Positions 8,538 through 16,063 of a DNA stretch of 64,000 nucleotides are shown in pieces. The notes beneath the pieces are model-generated. The model worked only from the letters and a program-made list of their open reading frames with translations, had not been told where the DNA came from and ran no database searches. The stretch's first letter is position 1. Each line of letters begins with the position of its first letter. Source of the stretch: an uncultured Agathobacter sp. GTDB taxonomy: Bacteria > Bacillota > Clostridia > Lachnospirales > Lachnospiraceae. The stretch is from NCBI GenBank assembly GCA_910587655.1, contig CAJUND010000002.1, forward strand, positions 159,931-223,930, read 5' to 3'. The translations under genes were made by a program, and so were the position numbers.

Positions 8538-10640
8538 ATGGATGTAAGCCAGTATCTGGAGATATTTATTGATGAAAGCGGGGAACATTTACAGACGTTA
8601 AGCGACTGTATCATGGAACTCGAAAATGAACCGGACAACAAGGATGTGATTAACGAAATCTTCCGTGCCGCCCATTCCTTAAAAGGAATGGCGGGTACGA
8701 TGGGATTTAAAAGAATGCAGCATGTAACGCATGATATGGAAAATGTGTTCCAGGAAGTCCGGGGGGACAAAATTCCGGTTGACAGCCAGATGATAGATCT
8801 TCTCTTCAAATGTCTGGATGCCATTGAGGGATACCTTGATAATATTAAGGCAAGTTCGAGTGAAGGGGAAGAGGATAACGAGGTAATTATCAAGGAGCTG
8901 AATTCATTTATTGAAAAAGCAAATGGCAAGCAGACGGATGCTGCTGCGCCGGAACCTGCGAAGGAAGAAGCCAAAGAAGAAAAGACCGGTTCTGAAGGTG
9001 ATGATGAGAAGAAGTATCTTCAGGTGGATCTTTCCGATAAAGAGCGTGAGCAGCTTGCCAGTGCAAAAAACAGCGGATTACATATTTATGGAATGACAGT
9101 TGTGATACAAAAGGAATGTCTGTTAAAAGCAGCAAGGGCATTTCTGGTATTTCGTGCAGTGGAGGAATTCGGTGAAATTCTGGTTTACCGTCCAAGCTCG
9201 CAGGATATTGAGGATGAAAAATTTGAACTGGATTTCAGTTTTTACATGTCATCTTCCGAAGATCTGGAAAAAATCCAGACAGCTGCAAAAAATGTGTCTG
9301 AGATAGAGCAGGTTTTTGCTGAAGAGCTGTCTGACTTCGGACAGAATGAAGAAAAGGAAACAAAAGAAGAAACAAAGCCTGCCGCACAGGGGACACCGGC
9401 AGAGCCGCCGGCAAAGCAGGCAGAAAACAAAAAATCAGCATCTGCTCCGGCAGCAAAGAAACCGGCAGCCGGTAAACCGGCGACAAGCAGGACAATCCGT
9501 GTGGATATTGAAAAGCTGGATACTCTGATGAACCAGGTTTCCGAGCTTATTATTGCAAAAAACAGTCTGGTGTCCATTGCGTCCACGGAAGAAGGAAGTT
9601 TTAACAACCAGGGATTCCATGACCAGATTGAATATCTGGAGCGAATTACCACAAGTCTTCATGAATCTGTCATGAAAGCACGAATGGTTCCAATTGAGAG
9701 TGTTGTGAATAAGTTCCCGCGTATGATTCGTGATCTTTCCAGAACGCTCAACAAAAAAATGGATCTGGTAATGACTGGTGAGGAAACCGAACTTGACCGT
9801 ACAGTTGTGGACCAGATTGGGGATCCGCTGCAGCATCTGCTCAGGAATTCCGCAGACCATGGTCTTGAGGATACCGAAAAACGTATTGAGCGTGGAAAAT
9901 CAGAAACAGGACATATTTTCCTGAACGCTTTCCAGGAAGGCAATAATGTCGTAATCAAGGTTGGGGATGACGGTAACGGTATTGATACCGAGGCTGTTAA
10001 GGGAAAAGCCATTGACCGTGGCATTATCACAGCCGAACAGGCGGAAACCATGAGCCAGAAGGAAATCGTCAATCTTTTGTTCCTGCCAAGTTTTTCCATG
10101 GCAAAGAAGATTACGGATATTTCCGGACGAGGCGTTGGTCTTGACGTTGTAAAATCAAATATTGAGCAGCTTGGCGGGGATGTAGAAGTTAAAACATCAC
10201 TTGGGGAAGGCACCACCTTTACCGTACGTCTTCCGCTGACACTTGCTATTATCCAGGCACTGATGGTTGAAGTCCGGGATGAAAAATATGCAATTGCACT
10301 TGCATCCATTTCCAATATTGAAAGCGTTCCGGTTACGGATATCAAGTATGTTGAGGCAAAGGAAGTCATTCATTTACGCGGAAGTGTAATTCCTCTGATT
10401 CGTCTGGACCGGATTCTTGACATGGAACCAATCGAAGATGAAAGGGATAATCTTACCGTTGTTATCGTACAGCGCGGGGACAGCCAGATTGGTCTTGTGG
10501 TTGATAATCTTATGGGACAGCAGGAAGTCGTTATCAAGTCATTGGGCAAGTATATTAATGGCAACAAGTTAATCAGTGGAGCAACGATTCTTGGAGATGG
10601 TGAGGTTGCACTGATTCTGGACACCAATACATTAATGTAA
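8538..10640 (+). CDS. cheA: Chemotaxis histidine kinase CheA
   Basis: A 700-residue CheA with the full domain set: an HPt domain with phospho-histidine H46 (AAHSLKGMAG), a P2-like response-regulator-binding region, and a long Ala/Lys/Glu-rich linker (about 275-325). The dimerisation domain, the kinase core (HLLRNSADHG N-box, DDGNGID G1, GRGVGLDVV G2) and a C-terminal CheW-like domain follow. It relays receptor state to CheY and CheB. It lies one base after cheB and 15 bases before cheW. Confidence 0.97.
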   Translation: MDVSQYLEIFIDESGEHLQTLSDCIMELENEPDNKDVINEIFRAAHSLKGMAGTMGFKRMQHVTHDMENVFQEVRGDKIPVDSQMIDLLFKCLDAIEGYLDNIKASSSEGEEDNEVIIKELNSFIEKANGKQTDAAAPEPAKEEAKEEKTGSEGDDEKKYLQVDLSDKEREQLASAKNSGLHIYGMTVVIQKECLLKAARAFLVFRAVEEFGEILVYRPSSQDIEDEKFELDFSFYMSSSEDLEKIQTAAKNVSEIEQVFAEELSDFGQNEEKETKEETKPAAQGTPAEPPAKQAENKKSASAPAAKKPAAGKPATSRTIRVDIEKLDTLMNQVSELIIAKNSLVSIASTEEGSFNNQGFHDQIEYLERITTSLHESVMKARMVPIESVVNKFPRMIRDLSRTLNKKMDLVMTGEETELDRTVVDQIGDPLQHLLRNSADHGLEDTEKRIERGKSETGHIFLNAFQEGNNVVIKVGDDGNGIDTEAVKGKAIDRGIITAEQAETMSQKEIVNLLFLPSFSMAKKITDISGRGVGLDVVKSNIEQLGGDVEVKTSLGEGTTFTVRLPLTLAIIQALMVEVRDEKYAIALASISNIESVPVTDIKYVEAKEVIHLRGSVIPLIRLDRILDMEPIEDERDNLTVVIVQRGDSQIGLVVDNLMGQQEVVIKSLGKYINGNKLISGATILGDGEVALILDTNTLM

Positions 10641-10655
10641 CGAAAGGGGAACAGA

Positions 10656-11162
10656 ATGGAAGCAGCAAAAACAGAGGTAAGTATTAAGGGAAGTACGAAA
10701 GGAAACGGCAAGTCAAATACACAAAAAGAAATCAAACAGTATATCGTTATCCGGATTGGCGGGGAAAGATATGGAATTGATATCCGGTATGTGGATAATA
10801 TTGTCCGGATGCAGAAGATTACCCGTGTTCCAAAGGCGCAGGTATACTACAAAGGGATTATTAATCTCCGTGGTGAGGTTGTGCCTGTCATGAGTATCCG
10901 CATTAAAATGGGACTTGAGGATGACGTATTTACCAATGCTTCAAGGATTATTATATTAAAGATTGAAGAACGCGGTACAATAGGTGTTATTGTCGATGAG
11001 GTCTGTGAGGTTGTCAATCTTTCAGAAGATGAAATTGAGGCAAACACCATGAATGGCAGCCGTCTGAAGGATTCATTTATCACAGGAATCGGTAAGAGCG
11101 GGGACCAGCTGATTTCATTATTTGAAATCAGTGCTATTGTGGATGAGCGGGAAAATATGTAG
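10656..11162 (+). CDS. cheW: Chemotaxis coupling protein CheW
   Basis: A 168-residue single CheW domain with a basic N-terminal tail. The core motifs include YGIDIRYVDNIVR, the PKAQVYYKGIINLRGEVVPV segment typical of CheW, and the terminal LISLFEIS. CheW couples CheA to chemoreceptors. The ATG follows a strong AAAGGGGA ribosome binding site 15 bases after cheA. It is the last gene before a 96-base spacer containing a hairpin. Confidence 0.96.
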   Translation: MEAAKTEVSIKGSTKGNGKSNTQKEIKQYIVIRIGGERYGIDIRYVDNIVRMQKITRVPKAQVYYKGIINLRGEVVPVMSIRIKMGLEDDVFTNASRIIILKIEERGTIGVIVDEVCEVVNLSEDEIEANTMNGSRLKDSFITGIGKSGDQLISLFEISAIVDERENM

Positions 11163-11195
11163 TTGCAGCAGGGGGAATATTCCCAGGGTATTTCA

Positions 11196-11222
11196 GTATA
11201 GTGAGGTCTTGCCTCACTATAT
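11196..11222 (+). other. Perfect hairpin in the cheW-cheC spacer
   Basis: The arms ATAGTGAGG (11198-11206) and CCTCACTAT (11212-11220) pair perfectly around a 5-base loop, and one or two flanking bases extend the stem. No T-run follows, so it is not a classic intrinsic terminator. A transcript-processing or stabilising structure between cheW and cheC is a plausible reading. It is the only long spacer inside the chemotaxis part of the operon. Confidence 0.55.
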
Positions 11223-11258
11223 CTGTAATGTGAGTTATTCTATTGCGGGGAGGGGAAA

Positions 11259-11879
11259 ATGGCAGAATTTTCATTAGACAATGTAAACAGTATGTATATG
11301 GATGTCCTTCGGGAGATTGGTAATATCGGAGCCGGCAATGCCACTACTTCACTTGCCAGCATGATTAATTCCAAGATTGACATGAATGTTCCCAAAGTGG
11401 AGCTGATGGAAGCATCAAAGCTCAGTACTGCAATCTGTCCGGAAGAGGAGATTATTGTCGGAATTTTTCTGGAAGTAAAGCATGATATTACCGGCAGCAT
11501 GATGTTTCTGATGCGGATGGACAGCGCGCATTATCTGGTAAATAAGCTGATGGGAAAAGATCCGGAAAACAGGGATGACTTTGATGAAATGGATCTGTCT
11601 GCAATGAAAGAAATCGGAAATATCATTGCGGCATCGTATTTATCGGCGTTATCCGGACTGACAAACCTTACAATTGCACCGTCCATTCCTTATATTGCGG
11701 TGGATATGGCTGCATCAATTTTAAGTGTTCCGGCAATACAGTTTGGACAGTACGGTAATAATGCTTTGTTAATTGAAACGGAGTTTGGGGATGATTACAT
11801 GATTAACGGATATTTTATCCTGATGCCTGAGGAGGATTCTTATGCTACAATTCTTACTTCTTTAGGAATCCAGATGTAA
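11259..11879 (+). CDS. cheC: Chemotaxis protein CheC (CheY-P phosphatase family)
   Basis: A 206-residue CheC. The duplicated phosphatase consensus is visible: one E-x2-N motif in LREIGNIGAGNATTSL and the second in MKEIGNIIAASYLSAL. CheC dephosphorylates CheY-P and is stimulated by CheD in Firmicutes. The ATG at 11259 has a GGGGAGGGG ribosome binding site. cheD follows 25 bases later, the standard order. Confidence 0.95.
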   Translation: MAEFSLDNVNSMYMDVLREIGNIGAGNATTSLASMINSKIDMNVPKVELMEASKLSTAICPEEEIIVGIFLEVKHDITGSMMFLMRMDSAHYLVNKLMGKDPENRDDFDEMDLSAMKEIGNIIAASYLSALSGLTNLTIAPSIPYIAVDMAASILSVPAIQFGQYGNNALLIETEFGDDYMINGYFILMPEEDSYATILTSLGIQM

Positions 11880-11904
11880 GCAGGGGAATAAGAGGGAAGG
11901 AACA

Positions 11905-12390
11905 ATGGGAGAATTGATAAAAGTCGGCATGGCAGACCTAAAGGTTGCGAAAGCACCGGATACGCTGACCACACTGGGCTTAGGCTCATGTATAGGACTG
12001 ACTATGTATGATCCTGTCATGAAAATCGGCGGAATGGTGCACTATATGCTGCCGGACAGTACAAAGATAAAAAACAACTCAAATATTGCAAAGTTTGGAG
12101 ATACGGGAATTCAGGAGCTGTTAAGGCTGATGCTTTTGAATGGTGCGAACAGGCGAAGGCTGGTGGCAAAAATTGCAGGCGGGGCACAGATGTTTGCGAT
12201 GAGCGGAAGTTCTGCGATTGGTAATGTCGGGGACCGTAATGCTGAGGAGGCGGTACTGATATTAAGGCAGCTGGGGATACCGCTGATTGCAAGGGATACA
12301 GGATTAAATTACGGAAGAACAGTGGAGCTGGACTGCTCAACAGGCCAGTATCTGATTAAGGCAGTAGGAAAAAGTTCAAAAGTTATATAG
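11905..12390 (+). CDS. cheD: Chemoreceptor glutamine deamidase CheD
   Basis: A 161-residue CheD with the catalytic cysteine in LGLGSCIGLTMYDP and the histidine in GGMVHYMLPDS, plus the GGAQMF region. It deamidates receptor glutamines and interacts with CheC. A good GGAAGGA site precedes the ATG. It is part of the operon and is followed directly by a small membrane protein gene. Confidence 0.96.
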   Translation: MGELIKVGMADLKVAKAPDTLTTLGLGSCIGLTMYDPVMKIGGMVHYMLPDSTKIKNNSNIAKFGDTGIQELLRLMLLNGANRRRLVAKIAGGAQMFAMSGSSAIGNVGDRNAEEAVLILRQLGIPLIARDTGLNYGRTVELDCSTGQYLIKAVGKSSKVI

Positions 12391-12400
12391 GGGAAATGTG

Positions 12401-12724
12401 ATGAAAACCAATGCAGTACCGGCAGTGATTATGCTGACGGCGGGATTATTAGATTGTATATTGTCATTATACGAACATATGTCGTTTTTTCAGTTTACCA
12501 AACGGTTACTGATCGTTCTTGTGGCATTTTATATTCTTGGATGCGCAGTAAAAATTGTGCTTGACATGAATTTTAAGGATGAGGAAGAACAGGAAGAGAC
12601 TGAGCAGGAGGATATGCAGGAAGAAGAGGGCGTTCTGCCGGAGGAAGGACAGGAGGAAGAACCTGATTCCATGGAAGAACCAGAGGATGCGCAGACAAAC
12701 CCGGACCTTTCAGAGACCGAATAA
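12401..12724 (+). CDS. Small membrane protein with acidic tail, unknown function
   Basis: A 107-residue protein not assigned to a named family here. It has two hydrophobic segments (about residues 5-22 and 34-54). A strongly acidic cytoplasmic-type tail (EEEQEETEQEDMQEEEG and more) then runs to the end. The start is the ATG at 12401 behind AGGGGAAA, with a GTG at 12398 as an alternative. It lies between cheD and the flagellar sigma gene, so a motility-linked role is likely, but nothing in the sequence gives a mechanism. Confidence 0.75.
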   Translation: MKTNAVPAVIMLTAGLLDCILSLYEHMSFFQFTKRLLIVLVAFYILGCAVKIVLDMNFKDEEEQEETEQEDMQEEEGVLPEEGQEEEPDSMEEPEDAQTNPDLSETE

Positions 12725-12739
12725 CCAGGAGCCAGTTAA

Positions 12740-13504
12740 ATGAAAACAGTTGATAAAGAAATGCTTTGGGACAGTTACCGGAAAAAGCCGTCGCAGGAGC
12801 TCCGGGAACAGCTGATAATTGAATATGCGCAGCTTGTAAAGCTTGTAGCGGGCAGACTGAGCATTTATCTCGGACATAATGTGGAGTATGATGATCTTGT
12901 CAGCTATGGTATTTTCGGGCTGATTGATGCGATTGACAAATACGATCTTTCAAAAAGCGTGAAGTTTGAGACATATGCAAGTCTGCGCATCCGTGGGGCT
13001 ATTCTGGACCAGATTCGTAAAATGGACTGGATTCCCCGTACCGTGCGACAGAGACAGCGTAAGCTGGATGATGCGGTCAAGCAGATTGAGATGCGGACCG
13101 GAAAGACGGCAACAGATGATGAGATTGCAAAGGAACTCGGGCTGACCGGCGAGGAACTGTTAAGCTGGCAGTCGCAGCTTAAGGTTGCAAATGTTGTGTC
13201 ATTAAACGAGTTTGAGGAAAACGGACCGGAACCGCTTGTCGATCCCGGTAATCCGTCCCGTTTTATGGGGCCGGAGGAAGTGGTGGAGGAGGCAGAACTG
13301 AAAGAAGTGCTTGCAGAATCCTTAAAGCTTCTGACAGAAAAGGAACAAAGAGTGATTGAACTGTATTATTACGAGGAAATGACCCTGAAGGAAATCAGTG
13401 AAATTCTCGGGGTATCAGAATCCCGTGTGTCCCAGCTGCACACCAAAGGACTGATGAAGATGCGCAGAAAAATGGGGGCATACATGAATATCCTTGTGGA
13501 TTAA
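12740..13504 (+). CDS. fliA: Flagellar sigma factor of the FliA/WhiG (sigma-28) family
   Basis: A 254-residue sigma factor. Region 2 reads DLVSYGIFGLIDAIDKYD with KFETYASLRIRGAILDQIRK, diagnostic of FliA/SigD/WhiG. Region 3 follows, and region 4 ends in MTLKEISEILGVSESRVSQL. It directs RNA polymerase to late flagellar and chemotaxis promoters (TAAA-N15-GCCGATAT type). It is encoded near the end of the flagellar/chemotaxis operon, as in other Clostridia and Bacillus (sigD). A matching candidate target promoter lies in this window at 24457-24483. Confidence 0.95.
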   Translation: MKTVDKEMLWDSYRKKPSQELREQLIIEYAQLVKLVAGRLSIYLGHNVEYDDLVSYGIFGLIDAIDKYDLSKSVKFETYASLRIRGAILDQIRKMDWIPRTVRQRQRKLDDAVKQIEMRTGKTATDDEIAKELGLTGEELLSWQSQLKVANVVSLNEFEENGPEPLVDPGNPSRFMGPEEVVEEAELKEVLAESLKLLTEKEQRVIELYYYEEMTLKEISEILGVSESRVSQLHTKGLMKMRRKMGAYMNILVD

Positions 13505-13514
13505 GGAGGGTGCC

Positions 13515-13826
13515 ATGCCGATTGGACAGATTAATTATGCAATGATTCAAAGAACGACGGATGTGGAAGCTTTTAAACACCAGGAAGAGGCAAAACCCAT
13601 GGTTGACCAGCAGAACATACAGACGGTGGTTAAAAAGCATGAGGAGGCACTGCGTCACCAGGTGATAAAAAAGGAAGACAGCAACCGCGCTGAAAACCAT
13701 ACAGATGCAAAGGAAGAGGGCAAAGGAAAATATACAGCCAGCCAGGGGAAGAAAAAAGCAAAATCCAAAATTGACAGCGGCCAGGTCATTAAAAAAACAA
13801 ATCAGGGAATTGATATTAAAATATGA
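13515..13826 (+). CDS. Lysine-rich protein downstream of the sigma factor, unknown function
   Basis: A 103-residue, highly charged, lysine/glutamate-rich protein beginning MPIGQINYAMIQRTTDVEAF. There is no signal peptide or membrane segment. The ATG at 13515 follows AAGGAGGGTGCC, an excellent ribosome binding site, 10 bases after the sigma factor stop. The N-terminal 20 residues look more constrained than the low-complexity rest. The function is not recognisable; position suggests a flagellar-operon accessory. Confidence 0.75.
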   Translation: MPIGQINYAMIQRTTDVEAFKHQEEAKPMVDQQNIQTVVKKHEEALRHQVIKKEDSNRAENHTDAKEEGKGKYTASQGKKKAKSKIDSGQVIKKTNQGIDIKI

Positions 13827-13835
13827 GGAATGAAC

Positions 13836-14516
13836 ATGACAGGAGTTGAAATAGCTTTCATTATTGTCGGTATAATTTTTATCATAGTCAGTTTTTTTGT
13901 GCAGGAAAAATTATCGGCAAAGGATATGGAAGAATTCGCAAAATTAAGTGAAAAAGAACTGAATTACATTGTAAACCGCCAGATGAAAAATGCAAACGAA
14001 AGAGTAGAGGATTCCATTGAGCAGGTGATTGAGGAAGCGCATGAAATAACAAAGCGTGCCATGGAAAAGGAAAGCAATGAAAAGATTATGGCAATCAGCG
14101 AGTATTCCAATACGGTGATTGATTCCATGAATAAAACGCATGATGAAATCCTCTTTTTATACAGTATGTTAAATGACAAGCATGCAGAGCTTACAGGACT
14201 TGCTTCACAGCTCCAGCAGTTTTCCGACCATATGAGGGTTCCGGAACCGGAGATGGTTTCTTCCGGGATTCCTGAGCCGGAACCTGAAATGGAAACAATG
14301 GAAGCTGCGGCAGCTGAGAGAATGCCGGTGCGGCAGACGGGAAATGTATCCCGTTCCATGCTGGCGGATGATGGTTCAAACCACAATGAAAAGATTTTAA
14401 GACTGCACCAGCAGGGATATACTGATGTAGAGGTTGCACGGACCCTGGGACTGGGGCTGGGCGAAGTCAGACTTGTCATTGGATTGTTCAGAGGAGAAGA
14501 AGCAGGTGAAATTTAA
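13836..14516 (+). CDS. DUF6115-like membrane-anchored coiled-coil protein
   Basis: A 226-residue protein with one N-terminal membrane helix (about residues 5-24) and a long charged helical region (30-130). A proline/glutamate-rich linker leads to a C-terminal helix-turn-helix-like segment (KILRLHQQGYTDVEVARTLG, continuing LGLGEVRLVIGLF). This layout matches the DUF6115 proteins of Clostridia flagellar operons. Start choice: the ATG at 13836 has GAGGA six bases upstream, while the ATG at 13830 would be too close. The C-terminal motif resembles a DNA-binding or sigma-like helix pair but may be a protein-interaction motif. Confidence 0.75.
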   Translation: MTGVEIAFIIVGIIFIIVSFFVQEKLSAKDMEEFAKLSEKELNYIVNRQMKNANERVEDSIEQVIEEAHEITKRAMEKESNEKIMAISEYSNTVIDSMNKTHDEILFLYSMLNDKHAELTGLASQLQQFSDHMRVPEPEMVSSGIPEPEPEMETMEAAAAERMPVRQTGNVSRSMLADDGSNHNEKILRLHQQGYTDVEVARTLGLGLGEVRLVIGLFRGEEAGEI

Positions 14517-15132
14517 GTATTATTTACGCGGATGTGGAGCTGGAATACTGTTTACGGCTCTGGTGCTTACGATTTCCTTTCATACAAGGGGCGGAGTCAT
14601 GACGGATGAAAAGGCAATGCAGCGTGCATCAGAACTTGGGATGGTGATGCCGGACGGTACGGAAGGTCTTTCTGACACACAGGAGGATACGCAGAATGCG
14701 AAGCCGGTGGTAAACATGAAAGATACGCAAAAATCCAGGGAAGATCCCAAAACAGGCCAGAGTTCCGAAAAAACGGAGACACAGAAGGAAAACACGGATA
14801 AAGATAAAAACAAAGATACAGACAAAGATAAAAATAAAGATAAAAACAAGGATGATAAGGATAAGTCTTCCGAAGACGACAAACCGGAAAGCTCTGAAAA
14901 ATCCAGCGAGGATGGATCTGGGGATGAAACGGTTTCCATCACCATTAGGAGGGGAGAAGTCTGCAGGGAGATTGCAGAAGACCTTTACAGTAAGGGGCTT
15001 GTGGATGACGCCGAGGGGTTCCGGAAGTACATGAGGGACCAGGGATATGATAACCAGATCTGTGTGGGAACATTTGAACTGAAAAAGGGAATGACCTATG
15101 CACAGATTGCGAAGGTTCTTACCATGAAATAG
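14506..15132 (+). CDS. Membrane-anchored protein with MltG/YceG-like C-terminal domain
   Basis: A 208-residue protein starting at a GTG (14506) that overlaps the previous gene by 11 bases behind GAGGAG. It has one N-terminal membrane helix and a very long Asp/Lys/Ser-rich linker with DKDKNKD-type repeats (about 75-145). A C-terminal domain of about 60 residues follows (SITIRRGEVCREIAEDLYSK, GLVDDAEGFRKYM, GTFELKKGMTYAQIAKVL). The end resembles the N-terminal LysM-like subdomain of the lytic transglycosylase MltG, but the catalytic domain is absent. It is probably a cell-wall-associated tether of unknown role and is the last gene of the operon. Confidence 0.75.
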   Translation: MKFKYYLRGCGAGILFTALVLTISFHTRGGVMTDEKAMQRASELGMVMPDGTEGLSDTQEDTQNAKPVVNMKDTQKSREDPKTGQSSEKTETQKENTDKDKNKDTDKDKNKDKNKDDKDKSSEDDKPESSEKSSEDGSGDETVSITIRRGEVCREIAEDLYSKGLVDDAEGFRKYMRDQGYDNQICVGTFELKKGMTYAQIAKVLTMK

Positions 15133-15152
15133 AAATAATTTATTGTTTTATC

Positions 15153-15181
15153 TTGCATATGAGCCTTTGGTATGGTATAAT
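15153..15181 (+). promoter_or_regulatory. Sigma-A promoter of rpsB-tsf
   Basis: TTGCAT (15153-15158), a 17-base spacer and a consensus TATAAT (15176-15181). Transcription would start near 15188, inside the 3' arm of the overlapping hairpin, so the rpsB transcript itself would not carry the terminator. Confidence 0.8.
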
Positions 15182-15200
15182 GCCAAAGGCTTTATATTTT
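15163..15200 (+). terminator. Terminator-like hairpin at the end of the flagellar operon
   Basis: GCCTTTGG (15163-15170) pairs with CCAAAGGC (15183-15190) around a 12-base loop, followed by TTTATATTTT. It lies 30 bases after the last flagellar-operon gene. The loop contains the -10 box of the rpsB promoter, so the two signals are physically interleaved. Confidence 0.7.
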
Positions 15201-15301
15201 ATTAATCACATGTATGGAGGCTGCCGGTGCCGGATTTACGCTTTCCGGTGGCAGACCAGTAGGAAGTACATGGCAGAACACAACCAAACGGAGGTAGAAT
15301 C
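15188..15301 (+). promoter_or_regulatory. rpsB 5' leader with a stem-loop
   Basis: The inferred untranslated leader is about 114 bases. It contains CTGCC (15221-15225) pairing with GGCAG (15250-15254) and an inner CCGGA/TCCGG pair (15230-15234 with 15244-15248), separated by a small asymmetric bulge. S2 operons in several bacteria are autoregulated by leader structures. Whether this one binds S2 is an inference from position only. Confidence 0.4.
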
Positions 15302-16036
15302 ATGAGCGTAATTTCAATGAAACAATTACTTGAAGCAGGTGTTCATTTCGGACACCAGACAAGAAGATGGAATCCTAAAATGGCTCCGTACATCTACACA
15401 GAGCGTAATGGTATTTACATCATCGACCTGCAGAAATCTGTAGGCAAGGTGGATGAGGCCTATGATGCGGTTTCCGATATTGCGGCACAGGGAGGAACAA
15501 TTCTCTTTGTCGGCACCAAGAAGCAGGCGCAGGAAGCAATCAAAACAGAGGCAGAGCGCTGCGGAATGTACTATGTAAATGAGAGATGGTTAGGCGGTAT
15601 GCTTACAAACTTCAGAACCATTCAGAGCCGTATTGCCCGTCTCAAGGAGATTGAGGTAATGTCAGAGGATGGAACTTTTGAAGTTCTTCCAAAGAAAGAA
15701 GTCATTGCACTTAAGAAAGAATGGGAAAAATTAGAGAAAAACCTTGGCGGAATCAAGGAAATGAAGAGAATCCCGGATGCGATTTTTGTTGTGGATCCGA
15801 AGAAGGAGAGAATCTGTATCCAGGAGGCACAGTCTCTGGGTATTACACTGATTGGTATTGCAGATACCAACTGTGATCCGGACGAGCTGGATTATGTTAT
15901 TCCTGGTAATGATGATGCCATCCGTGCAGTGAAGCTGATTGTTTCCAAGATGGCTGACGCAGTAATCGAAGCGAACCAGGGCGTGGAAAACACAGATGCT
16001 CCTGCAGAGGAAACAGCAGAAGAACAGGAAGCATAA
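15302..16036 (+). CDS. rpsB: 30S ribosomal protein S2
   Basis: A 244-residue S2. The opening MSVISMKQLLEAGVHFGHQT is canonical, followed by RRWNPKMAPYIYTERNGIYIIDL, the GTKKQAQEAI segment and the NERWLGGMLTNF motif. The C-terminal tail is Glu-rich. It assembles late on the 30S head. The ATG has an ACGGAGG ribosome binding site. It is co-transcribed with tsf 27 bases downstream, the universal bacterial pairing. Confidence 0.98.
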   Translation: MSVISMKQLLEAGVHFGHQTRRWNPKMAPYIYTERNGIYIIDLQKSVGKVDEAYDAVSDIAAQGGTILFVGTKKQAQEAIKTEAERCGMYYVNERWLGGMLTNFRTIQSRIARLKEIEVMSEDGTFEVLPKKEVIALKKEWEKLEKNLGGIKEMKRIPDAIFVVDPKKERICIQEAQSLGITLIGIADTNCDPDELDYVIPGNDDAIRAVKLIVSKMADAVIEANQGVENTDAPAEETAEEQEA

Positions 16037-16063
16037 ATTCAGGGAAATTGGAGGAAAATAAAA

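Noticed and set aside
14770..14890. Possible repeat array or CRISPR-like structure in the Asp/Lys-rich region
   Set aside because: The periodicity is codon-level (AAA GAT AAA AAC type) and encodes a low-complexity linker; there are no unique spacers.
13395..14945. Long minus-strand frames opposite the sigma and flagellar-tail genes
   Set aside because: They mirror real plus-strand genes with strong ribosome sites; the serine/leucine-rich translations are typical antisense shadows.
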